Below, piece after piece: positions 24,476 to 36,994 of a stretch of 64,000 nucleotides of DNA (position 1 is its first letter; each line of letters begins with the position of its first letter). The notes under the pieces were generated by a model. The model did not search any database, was not told the DNA's origin, and saw nothing but the letters and a program-made list of their open reading frames with translations. Source of the stretch: Stomorhina lunata. Its lineage: Eukaryota; Arthropoda; Insecta; Diptera; Rhiniidae. The position numbers were made by a program, and so were the translations under genes. The DNA lies in assembly GCA_933228675.1 (NCBI GenBank), contig OW121741.1, forward strand, positions 120,614,418-120,678,417, read 5' to 3'.

Positions 24476-25565
24476 TTTCTGCAAAGTTTTATGGGGGTCT
24501 TGACAGTTAAGTTCGAAAGTCCAATTTGAAAAACCCTTTACGTAAAAGTCTCATGTGTATAAAATTTAACACCACAAAATTTGTTTATTTACCACATAAG
24601 TTTTATGAATTTTAGTTTCTTTTCTGTTTTTAGTTCGTTAACACTTTTCAGTAAATAAAGAAAATTTATATTCTTCTTTTTTCCATGTTTAATATTTTAG
24701 CCACATATTTTACATTTCCTAGTCTATGAGACAAAAAACAGAAAGACGACAGACCGACAGGCAATGCCAACAAAAATTGTCGTTTATTGTACGAGTAATA
24801 AAAGATGATAAAATTATGCATTTTTGAAATTGTTTTTCTCCAATATCTACTCGTTCAAAATGTGTAAGACAAGAAAAACTTATAGTTTTATTAAAACCTA
24901 AAGAAACTACTAACAAATAGTGCAAGATGAACACGCCTATTTTTTGCAGTCTAAGCTCATTTGTACGCTTAAAAATGCTTTCAATCAATCAGTTGTTGTA
25001 GGTAGAAGCACTGTGGCAGCCGATGTATTGGTGGTGGTAAACATTACCGGCTGTGGCTGGGATATATAGACCCATTGAAGCCATACAACTGTTTACTGTC
25101 TACTAATAAATTCAAATCGAAAAATGTTCAAGGGACAGGGGGTTGAAAAGGTGTTGAGACAATTTCTACTTTACTACTTTAGAATATTTGAATAAAATAT
25201 TTGAATAAAATTTATTATAGTTTTTTGTTTTTAATTTGCAATTAATTTCCTGTTTGTTTTGTTTATTTACTTTTGTATCCCACTGTTGGCAAATACTTAT
25301 TAAGTATAAAATATGCATTGCACATACTAAACTATAAACTTGATGTGAAGTCTACAAAGCATGACAAATATGTTGAATGTTGAAGAAATATTTAAAATTT
25401 TTCTTTTTGCAATAGAAAAAACAAAATAACAAAAGTAAAATATAGAAATCTAAAATAAAGTGACACTTGAGGTGCTATTAATGTTTAAAATTTATTTATG
25501 CATAGTTTTTAAATTGTATTTATTTTGAAAAAAAAAACAAATAACAATTTTTAAAAGAAATATAA
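24476..25565. other. AT-rich non-repetitive DNA, no gene seen
   Basis: No supported gene. A GC-richer patch near 25010-25080 (GGCAGCCGATGTATTGG, ACCGGCTGTGGCTGGG) stands out from its surroundings, but I cannot assign a role. Confidence 0.55.
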
Positions 25566-25569
25566 AATA

Positions 25570-27950
25570 TGTAAAATTTTATTGAAAAAAATTTCAACTT
25601 AAAAAATTTTCAAAAAGGTTTATCAAAAATTTCGTAAGAAAATTTTCTTAGCAAAAAATTTTCTTTAAAAAGAGAATTTGTAAAGAAAAATGTTTTTGTT
25701 ATTGATTCTTTCGATACAAAATTTTCAATAGAAAATTTTCTTGAAAACAAATTTTTAAGACTAAATTTTTTTCGAAACACAATTTTCTGTCGACATAAAA
25801 TTTTCTTTTCGAAATTTTTTGCAAAAAAATTTTCTCAAAAAAAAAAAAAAAATTATCAGCACAAAATTTTCTATGGAAAATTCGCTTGAATAAAATTTTT
25901 TCTATAAACTTTTTTATAAAATTTTTTAGAAAAAGTTTTTGACTCAAAATTTTCTATAAAAATTAGTTTCAAACAAAATTTTGTAAAGAAAATTTTTTGA
26001 CTCAAAATATTCTACAAATTCTGTTGCGACAGAAAATTTTCTATAGAAAATTTTGTGTCAAGAAAAAAAAACAAAATTTTCTTATAGAAAATTTTTTTGA
26101 AAGAAAATTTTCTATAGAATATTCCCTTGAAACAAAATTTTCTATAGAAAATTCCCTTGAAACAAAATTTTTTATAAAAAAATTCTCTTGGAACTAAATT
26201 TTCTATAGAAAATTCTCTTGATACAAAATTGTCTATAAATAAATTCTCTTATATTCAAATTTTTTTTAGAAAATTTTATTGAAAAAATTTTTTCTATAGT
26301 AAATTCTTCTAACAAGAAATTTTTAATGGAAAAGTATCTTGTCATAAAATTTTCTATAGAAAATTTCCTTGAAACAAAATTTTCCATAGAAAGTCCTCTA
26401 GACAGAAAATAGAAAATTCTCTTGACACAAAATTGTTTAAAGAAAATTCTCTTGACGCAAAATTGTTTAAAGAAAATTCTCTTGACACAAAATTTTCTAT
26501 AGAAAATTCTCCTGACACAAATTTTTCTATTGAAAAGTTTCTTGCCACAAAATTTTCAAAAAAAAATCTCTTGACACAAAATTTTCTCTAGAAAATTCTC
26601 TTGACAGAAAATTTTTTATGAAAATTCTCTTGACACAAAATTTTCTATAAAAAATTCTCATGACTCAAAATTTTCTAGAGAAACTTCGTTTGACAAAAAA
26701 TTTTCTATAGAACACAAAATTTTCTAAAGAAAATTCTCTTGATGCAAAATTTTCTATAGAAAATTCTCTTGACACAAAATTTTCTAAAGAAAATTCTCTT
26801 GATGCAAAATTTTCTATAGAAAATTCTCTTAACACAAAATTTTCAATAGAAACTTCTTGTGACAAAAAGATTTTTTAAAGAAAGTTCTCTTGACACAAAA
26901 TCTTCTTTAGAAAATTCTCTTGACACAAAATTTTCAAAAAAAAATCTCTTGACACAAAATTTTCTCTAAAAAATTCTCTTGACAGAAAATGTTTTATGAA
27001 AATTCTGTTGACACAAAATTTTCTATAAAAAATTCTCATGAGTCAAAATTTTCTAGAGAAACTTCGTTTGACAAAAAATTTTCTATAGAACATTCTAGAA
27101 AATTCTCTTGACACAAAGTTTTCTATAGAAAATTCTCTTGACACAAAATTTTCTATAGAAAATTCTCTTGACACAAAATTTTTTATAGAAAATTCTCTTG
27201 ACACAAAATTTTCTATAGAAGATTCTCTTGACACAAAATTTTCTATAGAAAATTCTATTGACACAAAATTTTCTATAGAAAATTCTCTTGACACAAAATT
27301 TTCTATAGAAAATTCTCTTGACACAAAATTTTCTATAGAAAATTCTCTTGACACAAAATTTTCTATAGAAAATTCTTTTGATAGAAAATTTTCTGTAGAA
27401 AATTCTCTTGACACAAAATTTTCTATAGAAAATTCTCTTGTCACAAAATTTTTTATGGAAAATTATTTTGTCAAAAAATTTCTATAGAAATTTCTTGTCA
27501 CAAAATATTCTAAAGGAGATTTTCTTGTCACAAAATTTTCTATGGAAAAGTCTCGACACAAAATTTTTTATAAAAAATTCTCTTGACACTAAATTTTCTA
27601 TAGAAGATTCTTTTGTCACAAAATTTTATATAAAAAAAATCTTGTCACGAAATTTTGTATTGAAAATTCTCTTGTCACCAAATATTTTATGGAAAATTCT
27701 TTGTCAAAAGAAAATTCTAAATTCTGTCTCAAAATTTTTTAAAGAAAATTTTTGTTGTCACAAAATTTTCTATGAAAAAGTCTCTTGATACAAAATCTTC
27801 AACAAAAAATTCTCTTGACAAAAAATTTTCTATAAAAAATTCTCCTGACACAAAATTTTCTATTAAAAATCTGTCGACAGAAAATTTTCTATAGAAGATT
27901 CTTTTGTCACAAAATTTCATATATAAAATTCTTGTTTGTTTCAAAAATTT
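25570..27950 (-). repeat. 30-bp palindromic satellite, CTTGACAC linker, diverged
   Basis: Core AAATTTTCTATAGAAAATTCT with linker CTTGACACA. It is strongly diverged at both ends and more regular at about 27110-27430. A segment at 26560-26700 recurs at about 26930-27080 (CTTCGTTTGACAAAAAATTT at 26684 and 27061), which is a higher-order duplication of about 375 bp. Confidence 0.9.
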
Positions 27951-29030
27951 TTCCTAAATGTTAAAATTAATTGAATTGCATCTAAAACTTTCGAACATGT
28001 TTTCCATTTGTCTCTTAATTTAACAATAATTTTTAAACATTTTTAAACCCAACTTTTGTTTTACGTAACTTACGACCCCAAAAAAAAAAGTTTAAACAAA
28101 AACTTCGTTGTCATTTCTAAGCTCTTGATTAAGATCAAAAATAAGTAAAAATTATTCAAGTACAAACAAATTCAACAAAATCTTTGTCGTTGCTGTAATT
28201 TTCTCTTTGTCAATTGTCAAATGCTAATAATTACTTTGAAAAATGTTAGAGAAACAAATGACATGGAATGAATTATTCAAGGTTTTCAAAATAAACATTC
28301 TCATAAAGTTATTTGAAAATTTTTTATTATTTTTTTCGTCTTATTATTATCGAGAGTTGAAGTGCATAAAGTGACTCAGTCATTCGTTCAGTCAGTCAGT
28401 CCGTCCATTCGTCTGTCTGTCGGTTGTGTGAGATTTTTTTTATAATTTTGTTTGTTATAAATTAATGGCGACCACATGCTTACATTGTAATAAAAATGAA
28501 TTCTCATAAAGTTTTCTTTGTTTTTCTTCTGTTTTTCGTTAAAGCGCCATAATAATGACAGGAGCAGTCGAACCCAGCAGCAGCTACAGCCATGAATGCC
28601 ATGACGATGATAATAGTCATCATCGCAGAAGTAATTCCTCCATTAGCAGCAACAGAAATAGTTTATTCAAATGCATTCATTACATTTGTCATCGTGACAC
28701 TGTGCAAAGAGAATACGTAAATGTCGCTTTGACTAAATGACAGAACAACAGTCGAACGCTTTAAAAATGTTTTGGTTTGTTTTAGCTTTTCTTCTATTTG
28801 TTATAGGGATCTGTATTTTTTTCTAGAGAATTGTTTGACAAAAATGACAAAAGTTTTATTGTCAGTTTTCTGTTTTATGCAACTGAAAAAATATTAAATG
28901 TAGAATAAAAATTGACAAGACAAAAAATATAATTTAATTTTGCAGTTGGTTTCATTTCAATTGACATAAAGCAACTGATGAACAAACAAAATATCTGTAC
29001 AGTGGCGTTTACAAGTAAAATAACTAAATT
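27951..29030. other. Non-repetitive DNA with a 61-codon ORF, coding status doubtful
   Basis: Intergenic or intronic sequence. ATG 28555 to TGA 28740 encodes 61 residues rich in Ser, His and Asp (SSSYSHECHDDDNSHHRRSN). Base composition is richer than the surroundings, but AGC/CAT microsatellite-like runs explain much of it. I recognise no domain. A possible splice donor, TAC|GTAAAT, occurs near its end. It could be an exon fragment or chance. The rest of the interval shows nothing. Confidence 0.3.
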
Positions 29031-29034
29031 TTCT

Positions 29035-30430
29035 AAAGAACTTTTTGCACAAAAGAACAATTTTAGAAAATTTTTTATTAAGAAAAATTTTCTATAGAAA
29101 ATTTTGTATTAAGAAAAATTTTGTGTCAAGGGAATTTTCTATAGAAAATTTTGTGTCACAAGAGAAGTTTCTATAGAAAATTTTGTGTCAAAAGAGAATT
29201 TTCTATAGAAAATTTTGTGTCAAGAGAGAATTTTGTATAGTAAATTTCGTATCAAGAGAAAATTTTTTATAGAAAATTTTGTGTCAAGAGAAAATTTTCT
29301 ATAGAAAATTTTGTGTCAAGAGAGAATTTTCTATAGAAAATTTTGTGTCAAGAGAGAATTTTCTATAGAAAATTTTGTGTCAAGAGAGAATTTTCGATAG
29401 AAAATTTTGTGTTAAGAGAGAATTTTCTATAGAAAATTTTGTGACAGGAGAGAATTTTCTATAGAAAATTTTGTGTCAAGGGAGAATTTTCTATAGAAAA
29501 TTTTGTGTCAAGGGAGAATTTTCTATAGAAAATTTTTTGTCAAGAGAGAATTTTCTATAGAAAATTTTGTGTCAAGAGAGAATTTTCTATAGAAAATTTT
29601 GTGTCAAGAGAGAATTTTCGATAGAAAATTTTGTGTTAAGAGAGAATTTTCTATAGAAAATTTTGTGACAGGAGAGAATTTTCTATAGAAAATTTTGTGT
29701 CAAGGGAGAATTTTCTATAGAAAATTTTGTGTCAAGGGAGAATTTTCTATAGAAAATTTTGTGTCAAGAGAGAATTTTCTGTAGAAAATTTTGTGTCAAC
29801 AGAATTTTCTATAGAAAATTTTGTGTCAACTGAATTTTGTGTAGAAAATTTTGTGTCAAGAGAAAATTTTCTATAGAAAATTTTGTGTCAAGAGAGAATT
29901 TTCTATAGAAAATTTTGTGTCAAGAGAGAATTTTCTATAGAAAATTGTATGACAAGAGAGAATTTTCTATAGAAAATTGTATGACAAGAGAGAATTTTCT
30001 ATAGAAAATTGTATGACAAGAGAGAATTTTCTATAGAAAATTTTGTGTCAAGAGAGAATTTTCTATAGAAAATTTTGTGTCAAGAGAAAATTTTCTATAG
30101 AAAATTTTGTGTCAAGAGAAAATTTTCTATAGAAAATTTTGTGTCAAGAGAAAATTTTCTATAGAAAATTTTGTGTCAAGAGAAAATTTTCTATAGAAAA
30201 TTTTGTGTCAAGAGAGAATTTTCTATAGAAAAATTTTGTGTCAAGAGAGAATTTTCTATAAAAAATTTTGTGTCAAGAGAGATTTTTCTATAGAAAATTT
30301 TGTGTCAAGAGAGATTTTTCTATAGAAAATTTTGTGTCAAGAGAGAATTTTCTATAGAAAATTTTGTGTCAATGGAGAATTTTCTATAGACAATTTTGTG
30401 TCAAGAGAGAATTTTCTATAGAAAATTTTG
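29035..30430 (+). repeat. 32-bp palindromic satellite, GTGTCAAGAGAG linker
   Basis: Core AATTTTCTATAGAAAATTTT with linker GTGTCAAGAGAG. A rare variant (TTTTCGATAG followed by GTGTTAAG and GTGACAGG units) appears at 29391 and 29615. The 224-bp spacing equals seven 32-bp units, so it is a 7-mer higher-order duplication. Confidence 0.94.
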
Positions 30431-32460
30431 TGTCCACAGAATTTCCTATAGGAAATTTTGTGTCAAAAGAATTTTCTATAGAAAATTTTGTGTCAACAGA
30501 ATTTTCTATAGAAAATTTTGTGTCAACAGAATTTTCTATAAAAAATTTTGTGTCAACAGAATTTTCTATAGAAAATTTTGTGTCAACAGAATTTTCTATA
30601 GAAAATTTTGTGTCAACAGAATTTTCTATAGAAAATTTTGTGTCAACAGAATTTTCTATAGAAAATTTTGTGTCAACAGAATTTTCTATAGAAAATTTTG
30701 TGTCAACAGAATTTTCTATAGAAAATTTTGTGTCAACAGAATTTTCTATAGAAAATTTTGTGTCAACAGAATTTTCTATAGAAAATTTTGTGTCAACAGA
30801 ATTTTCTATAGAAAATTTTGTGTCAACAGAATTTTCTATAGAAAATTTTGTGTCCACAGAATTTCCTATAGGAAATTTTGTGTCAAAAGAATTTTCTATA
30901 GAAAATTTTGTGTCAACAGAATTTTCTATAGAAAATTTTGTGTCAACAGAATTTTCTATAAAAAATTTTGTGTCAACAGAATTTTCTATAGAAAATTTTG
31001 TGTCAACAGAATTTTCTATAGAAAATTTTGTGTCAACAGAATTTTCTATAGAAAATTTTGTGTCAACAGAATTTTCTATAGAAAATTTTGTGTCAACAGA
31101 ATTTTCTATAGAAAATTTTGTGTCAACAGAATTTTCTATAGAAAATTTTGTGTCAACAGAATTTTCTATAGAAAATTTTGTGTCAACAGAATTTTCTATA
31201 GAAAATTTTGTGTCAACAGAATTTTCTATAGAAAATTTTGTGTCAACAGAATTTTCTATAGAAAATTTTGTGTCAACAGAATTTTCTATAGAAAATTTTG
31301 TGTCAAGAGAATTTTCTATAGAAAATTTTGTGTCAAGAGAATTTTCTATAGAAAATTTTGTGTCAACAGAATTTTCTATAGAAAATTTTGTGTCAACAGA
31401 ATTTTCTATAGAAAATTTTGTGTCAACAGAATTTTCTATAGAAAATTTTGTGTCAACAGAATTTTCTATAGAAAATTTTGTGTCAACAGAATTTTCTATA
31501 GAAAATTTTGTGTCAACAGAATTTTCTATAGAAAATTTTGTGTCAACAGAATTTTCTATAGAAAATTTTGTGTCAACAGAATTTTCTATAGAAAATTTTG
31601 TGTCAACAGAATTTTCTATAGAAAATTTTGTGTCAACAGAATTTTCTATAGAAAATTTTGTGTCAACAGAATTTTCTATAGAAAATTTTGTGTCAACAGA
31701 ATTTTCTATAGAAAATTTTGTGTCAACAGAATTTTCTATAGAAAATTTTGTGTCAACAGAATTTTCTATAGAAAATTTTGTGTCAACAGAATTTTCTATA
31801 GAAAATTTTGTGTCAACAGAATTTTCTATAGAAAATTTTGTGTCAACAGAATTTTCTATAGAAAATTTTGTGTCAACAGAATTTTCTATAGAAAATTTTG
31901 TGTCAACAAAATTTTCTATAGAAAATTTTGTGTCAACAGAATTTTCTATAGAAAATTTTGTGTCAACAGAATTTTCTATAGAAAATTTTGCGTCAACAGA
32001 ATTTTCTATAGAAAATTTTGTTTCAAGAGAATTTCCTATAGGAAATTTTGTGTCAAAAGAATTTTCTATAGAAAATTTTGTGTCAACAGAATTTTCTATA
32101 GAAAATTTTGTGTCTACAGAGTTTTCTATAGAAAATTTTGTGTCAACAGAATTTTCTATAAAAAATTTTGTGTCAAGAAAATTTTTTTAAAAAATTTTGT
32201 GGCAAGAGAGTTTTCTATAGGAAATTTTGGTTCAAGAGAATTTTCTATAGAAAATTTTGTGTCATGAGAACTTTCTATAAAAAATTTTATGTCAAGAGAG
32301 AATTTTCTATAGAAAATTGAATGTCAAGTTAGAATTTTCTGTAGAAAATTTTATATCAAGAGAGAATTTTCTATAGAAAATTTTATGTCAAGAGAAAATT
32401 TTCTATAGAAAATTGAATGTCTATAGAAAATTTTATGTCAAGACAATTTTCGATTGAAAA
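30431..32460 (+). repeat. 30-bp palindromic satellite, GTGTCAACAG linker, with 420-bp higher-order unit
   Basis: About 62 copies, largely identical. The variant series GTGTCCACAG / ATTTCCTATAGGAAAT / GTGTCAAAAG / TATAAAAAATT at 30421-30541 repeats exactly at 30841-30961, a 14-unit (420-bp) higher-order repeat. A partial third copy lies near 32021-32170. Frames of more than 600 codons here are a by-product of the 30-bp period. After 32180 units revert to the AAGAGAG linker and decay. Confidence 0.95.
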
Positions 32461-32502
32461 ATAATTTAGTATTAGAATTTTTAAATAAATATATTTTTGT
32501 TA

Positions 32503-32558
32503 TTTAATAAAGAAAACATTTATACAAAAAAAATTGTATAAATGTTTTCTTTATTAAA
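32503..32558. other. Perfect 25-bp inverted repeat (hairpin)
   Basis: Arms 32503-32527 and 32534-32558 are perfect complements (starting TTTAATAAAGAAAACATTTA) around a loop of six A. It ends 24 nt before the branch-point A of the recursive splice site. It could be a tiny foldback element or an RNA structure. Confidence 0.9.
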
Positions 32559-32578
32559 ATTTTTATAATTAATTTGTG

Positions 32579-32618
32579 CTAATTCTTAATTCCCTCTTCT
32601 GTTTCTTTCTAGGTAAGT
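32579..32618 (+). other. Recursive splice site (zero-length exon ratchet point)
   Basis: A complete 3' splice site is fused directly to a strong 5' splice site. Branch point CTAAT is at 32579-32583 (A at 32582, 30 nt before the G of AG). The pyrimidine tract 32591-32610 has one purine in 20, then TAG ends at 32612 and GTAAGT follows at 32613-32618. Known biology: Drosophila giant introns are removed stepwise at such (Y)nNAG|GTAAGT sites, which regenerate a donor after the first splice and leave no exon. It implies a plus-strand gene spanning the window. Splicing itself is inferred. Confidence 0.8.
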
Positions 32619-33545
32619 TTCCCCTTAAATTTAAATGAATCTTTTCACTAGTAAGTAAATTTGAAATTAGTTTTACCCCTACCTAATACTTAAAGCTTAT
32701 GGTGACTAAAGGCCCAGACTGACAGACTAACAAAGGGATTAAAATAAAATACCATTAAATTTATTCAACCAACAAAACGTACAAATAAAACTGAGAATTG
32801 ACACATTGTGTTCACAAATACGACTATCAGGGATTTTTCTTATTTATTCAAGCCCTTTTCAAAACGTAATAACCCAAGAATTGAATAAAAAATACCTTCA
32901 GAAATCATATAAAAACAATATTTATACAAAATGAAAGCAATAAAAAAGTGAAATAATTAAATAAATATTAAATTTATTTGTTTACAGTTATATTTCATTA
33001 ACAATTTATTAATATTAACTTTTTTTGAAACATTAAAATCTCATTTTATTTTCATTTGATATCGAAAAGAAGAAAAATTATTTTTTTTCTCTAGGAAATG
33101 GTAAAAGACCATGACTCTTTGAAAATTTCTGGAAATTCATTATTCATCAAGATTTTGTGGAAAGTAAAAAAACTTTGTTCGTCTGTCGTTAAGACAACAA
33201 AATGTTTGAGATCTTTGTCAATTGTCGCGTTAAAATGTGTCTTTTTTGTTTCTTACTGGGGGATTGTTTTTCGCCTTTTGTCGCTTTTTTTTCTGTAGAA
33301 AAACTTTAATATTTTTATTGTATTTATGACCTCAAGTCGTGTTGAGAATTTTGAATTTATTTATTGCGCTTTCATTTACTTTCATAATTTTTTTTATTGT
33401 ATTATTAATATTTTATGGCTGTAGTTTGTGTTGTTTTTTTTTTGTCATTTTATTGAATATGAAAATCGTAAATTAAATATTTTGATAAATTACAGAAAGT
33501 TTTGTGTAGATTTATGAAATTTGTTATAAAGTTGTTTTGAAAGTA
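32619..33545. other. AT-rich non-repetitive DNA, no gene seen
   Basis: No coding signal. TTTTTTTTCTCTAG at about 33082-33095 resembles a 3' splice site, followed by GAAATG and GTAAAA. It is too weak to call an exon. Confidence 0.6.
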
Positions 33546-33589
33546 AATATTGGTTTAAGTTTTCAAAAGGAAATCTTGAAACAAAATAT

Positions 33590-35700
33590 AAAAATTTCTT
33601 TAGAAAATTCTCTTGTGATGAACATTTTCTTTAGAAAATCTTTAAAGTCAAAATTTTTAATAGAAAATTTAGTTAAAACTAAAATTTTTATAGAAAATTC
33701 TATTAAAACAAAATATTTTAAATTCTATTTTGAGACAAAATTTGCTATAGAAAATTCTCTTGAGACAAAAAAATTTTATAGAAAACTCTATTTTGAGAAA
33801 AAAATGTCTATAGAAAATTCTATTTTGAGACAAAATTTTCTATAGAAAATTCCAGTTTGAGACAAAATTTTCTATAGAAAATTCCAGTTTGAGACAAAAT
33901 TTTCTATAGAAAATTCCAGTTTGAGACAAAATTTTCTATAGAAAATTCCAGTTTGAGACAAAATTTTCTATAGAAAATTCCAGTTTGAGACAAAATTTTC
34001 TATAGAAAATTCCAGTTTGAGACAAAATTTTCTATAGAAAATTCCAGTTTGAGACAAAATTTTCTATAGAAAATTCCAGTTTGAGACAAAATTTTCTATA
34101 GAAAATTCCAGTTTGAGACACAATTTTCTATAGAAAATTCCAGTTTGAGACAAAATTTTCTATAGAAAATTCCAGATTGAGACAAAATTTTCTATAGAAA
34201 ATTCTGTTGAGACAAAATTTTCTATAGAAAATTCTGTTGAGACAAAATTTTCTATAGAAAATTCTGTTGAGACAAAATTTTCTATAGAAAATTCTGTTGA
34301 GACAAAATTTTCTATAGAAAATTCTGTTGAGACAAAATTTTCTATAGAAAATTCTGTTGAGACAAAATTTTCTATAGAAAATTCTATTTTGAAACTTCTC
34401 TTGTTACAAAATTTTCTAAAAAAATTATAATTTAAAAAAATTTTCCATAGAAAATTTTCTATAGAAAATTTTCTTGTCACAAAATTTTCTATAGAAAATT
34501 TTCTTGCTACTAAATTTTTTTTTTTAAATTTTCTTGTCACAAAATTTTCTATAGAAAATTTTCTTGTTACAAAATTTTCCATAAAAAATTTTCTTGTCGC
34601 AAAATTTTCTATAGAAAATTTTTATGTCACATAATTTTCTATAGAAAATTATCATGTCAAAAAATTTTTTAAAGAAAATTTTCATCTCACAAAATTTTCT
34701 ATTGAAAAGTTTCTTGTCACAAAATTTTCTATAGAAAGTGAACATTTTCTATAGAAAATTTTCTTGCTACAAAATTTTTTTTTGAAAATTTTCTTGTCAC
34801 AAAATTTTCTATAGAAAATTTTCTTGTCACAAAATTTTTTTATAGAAAATTTTCATGTAGCATAATTTTCTATAGAAAATTATTAAATTGTCAAAAAATT
34901 TTTAAAGAAAATTTTCATCTCACAAAATTTTCTATAGAAAATGATCATGTCACAAAATTTTTTAAAGAATATTTGCGTGTCAAAAATTTTCTATAAAAAA
35001 ATTTATTTGTCCCAAAATTTTCTATAGCAACTTGTCTCGAAATTTTCTAAAGAAAATTATATTGTCAAACAAATTTTAATAGAAAATTCTACTGTCACAA
35101 AATTTTCTATAGAAAATTCTTTTTTTGTTACAAAATTTTTTATAGAAAATTTTCTTCTCACAAAATTTCTTTAGAAAATTTTCTTGTCACAAAAAAATTT
35201 TCTTGTCACAAAATTTTTTAAAGAAAATTATCTTGTCCCAATATTTTTAATAGAAAATTATCTTGTCACATAATATTCTAAAGAAAATTATATTGTCACA
35301 AAATTTTCTCTAAGGAAAATTCTCTTGTCCCAAAATTTTTAATAGAAATTTATCTTGTCACAAAATTTTCTATAGAAAATTCTCTTATCACAAAAATTTT
35401 TACAGAAAATTCACTTGTCACAAAATTTTCTATAGAAAATTCTTTTGTTAAAAAATTTTTTGTTCAAAATTTTTTTGTAGAAAATTGTCTTGTCACAAAA
35501 TTTTCTATAGAAAATTGTCTGTCACAAAATTTTTTTTATAGAAAATTGTCTTGTCACAAAATTATCTATAGAAATTTCTCTCGTTTTAAAATTTTCTACA
35601 GAAAATTCTCTTGTCACAGAATTTTCGATAGAATATTCTATTGTCACAAAATTTTCTATAGAAAATTGTCTAGTCACAAAATTTAATCTCAAGTGAATTT
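33590..35700 (-). repeat. 30-32-bp palindromic satellite, TTGAGACA then CTTGTCACA linkers
   Basis: Starts with diverged units. At 33820-34180 there are about 11 regular 32-bp copies with linker CCAGTTTGAGACA, then at 34180-34380 about seven 30-bp copies with TCTGTTGAGACA. It then becomes a diverged CTTGTCACA series to about 35700. Three linker dialects share one core, TTTTCTATAGAAAA. Confidence 0.92.
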
Positions 35701-35960
35701 TCTATAGAAACATTTTTGGCAAGAGAGTTTTCTGTAGACAATTTTAAAACGAGAGAAATTTCTATAGATAATTTTGTGACAAGACAATTTTCTGTAAAAA
35801 AAATTTTGTGACAATATAAGAGTTTGTGACAAGACAATTTTTTACAAAAAATTTTTTAATAAAAGAATTTTTTATAGAAAATTTTGTGACAAGTCTGTAG
35901 AAAATTATGACAAAAAAAATTCATAGATAATTTTTGTAGTTTTGAGAAATTGCCAATGAA
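35700..35960 (+). repeat. Short inverted tail of the palindromic array
   Basis: The linker reads GTGACAAGA, the complement of the preceding CTTGTCAC series, so orientation flips at about 35700. Units are diverged and fade by about 35960. Confidence 0.75.
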
Positions 35961-36994
35961 AAATTTCGTTAATAAAATATTTTCTAATAGAAAAATTTAA
36001 ATTATTTTTGCTTTTAATACAAACAAATCTTTGTCTAACATTTTGTAAAAAGTAAATTTTCCGCATTTGATATAAAATTATAATCGAATTTTTCATGGCA
36101 AATATTTTTATTAAATTTTTCCTATCAACTTTTATGGGTGTGTTTGTTGTAATGCATTCAACGAGTGATTGTCATAATTATTTAAATCGGTACTAGGTAC
36201 CACCACCAATAATCAGACAACTAGACGGTCCGTTCGTCACTTCGTTAAGCCGTCGTCACTTTTATTACAAATTTTGTACTAGAGTCGATTTAATGCAAAA
36301 AAGCTCTGTTTTAATAACTACAAAAACAAAGTAAAAAATAATAATAATAAAAAATATAATTAAGGAAACTTGTTTTATAAACAACGTCATCGTCATACAT
36401 TTTAATAATGTCTAGTTGTTTTAATAAAGATAACCCAGTGAGCAAAGTTATTGATAGTTGAGGTTAAATGGGAAATATATTTGTTATTATTGAAGTAAAA
36501 GTTTTCAGATGATGATTTAGGAAATAATTTAGTTTAGTCAATCTTTAATTGAATGTTTTTGAGTTTTTTTATTTAAAGTTTTATCTTCGCTGGGTTATTT
36601 TTTGTCGCTTCTTTGTGTCCGTCTACTATAACAATCAAGTTAAAAGCATTTTGCAAACTTATTCTATTCTATCTCTAGTATATTTTTAACAAATATTATA
36701 TTCATCCGTATTATTACTATTGATATTTTAATTTGCACATAAAAGTGCAAATATTAGCTCAACTATAAAATAAACCAACAAAATTGACAAATTCTCGACT
36801 CTACTCGTTTGAGTGAATATTTATGCCGACAGTTTGGTTCAAATGCATACAGAGATAATACTTAACAGACTAACTAACGAGCTAACTTAAATTAGTTTAC
36901 TAGGGGTATTCACTTGAGGGAATATTTTGTTTATAACACAAATGAAAACGGACGTTTGCAAATAAATGTAGGAAGTGCTATGAAAAAAAGACAT
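35961..36994. other. AT-rich non-repetitive DNA, no gene seen
   Basis: No ORF of note. The patch around 36190-36270 (TAGACGGTCCGTTCGTCACT) is GC-richer but unassigned. Confidence 0.6.

Noticed and set aside
28555..28740. 61-codon ORF as a real small gene or exon.
   Set aside because: Better composition than its surroundings, but no domain, no second exon, and low-complexity AGC/CAT runs. It is kept only as a doubtful note inside the interval entry.
30364..32267. Frames of 608 and 623 codons with 10-residue repeats (STEFSIENFV; NRIFYRKFCV).
   Set aside because: They come from a 30-bp satellite that is stop-free in several frames at once, including the other strand. There is no unique N- or C-terminus, no splice signal and no non-repeat sequence.
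33098..33298. 66-codon ORF after a CTCTAG acceptor-like string.
   Set aside because: No recognisable domain, and the possible donor nearby is weak.
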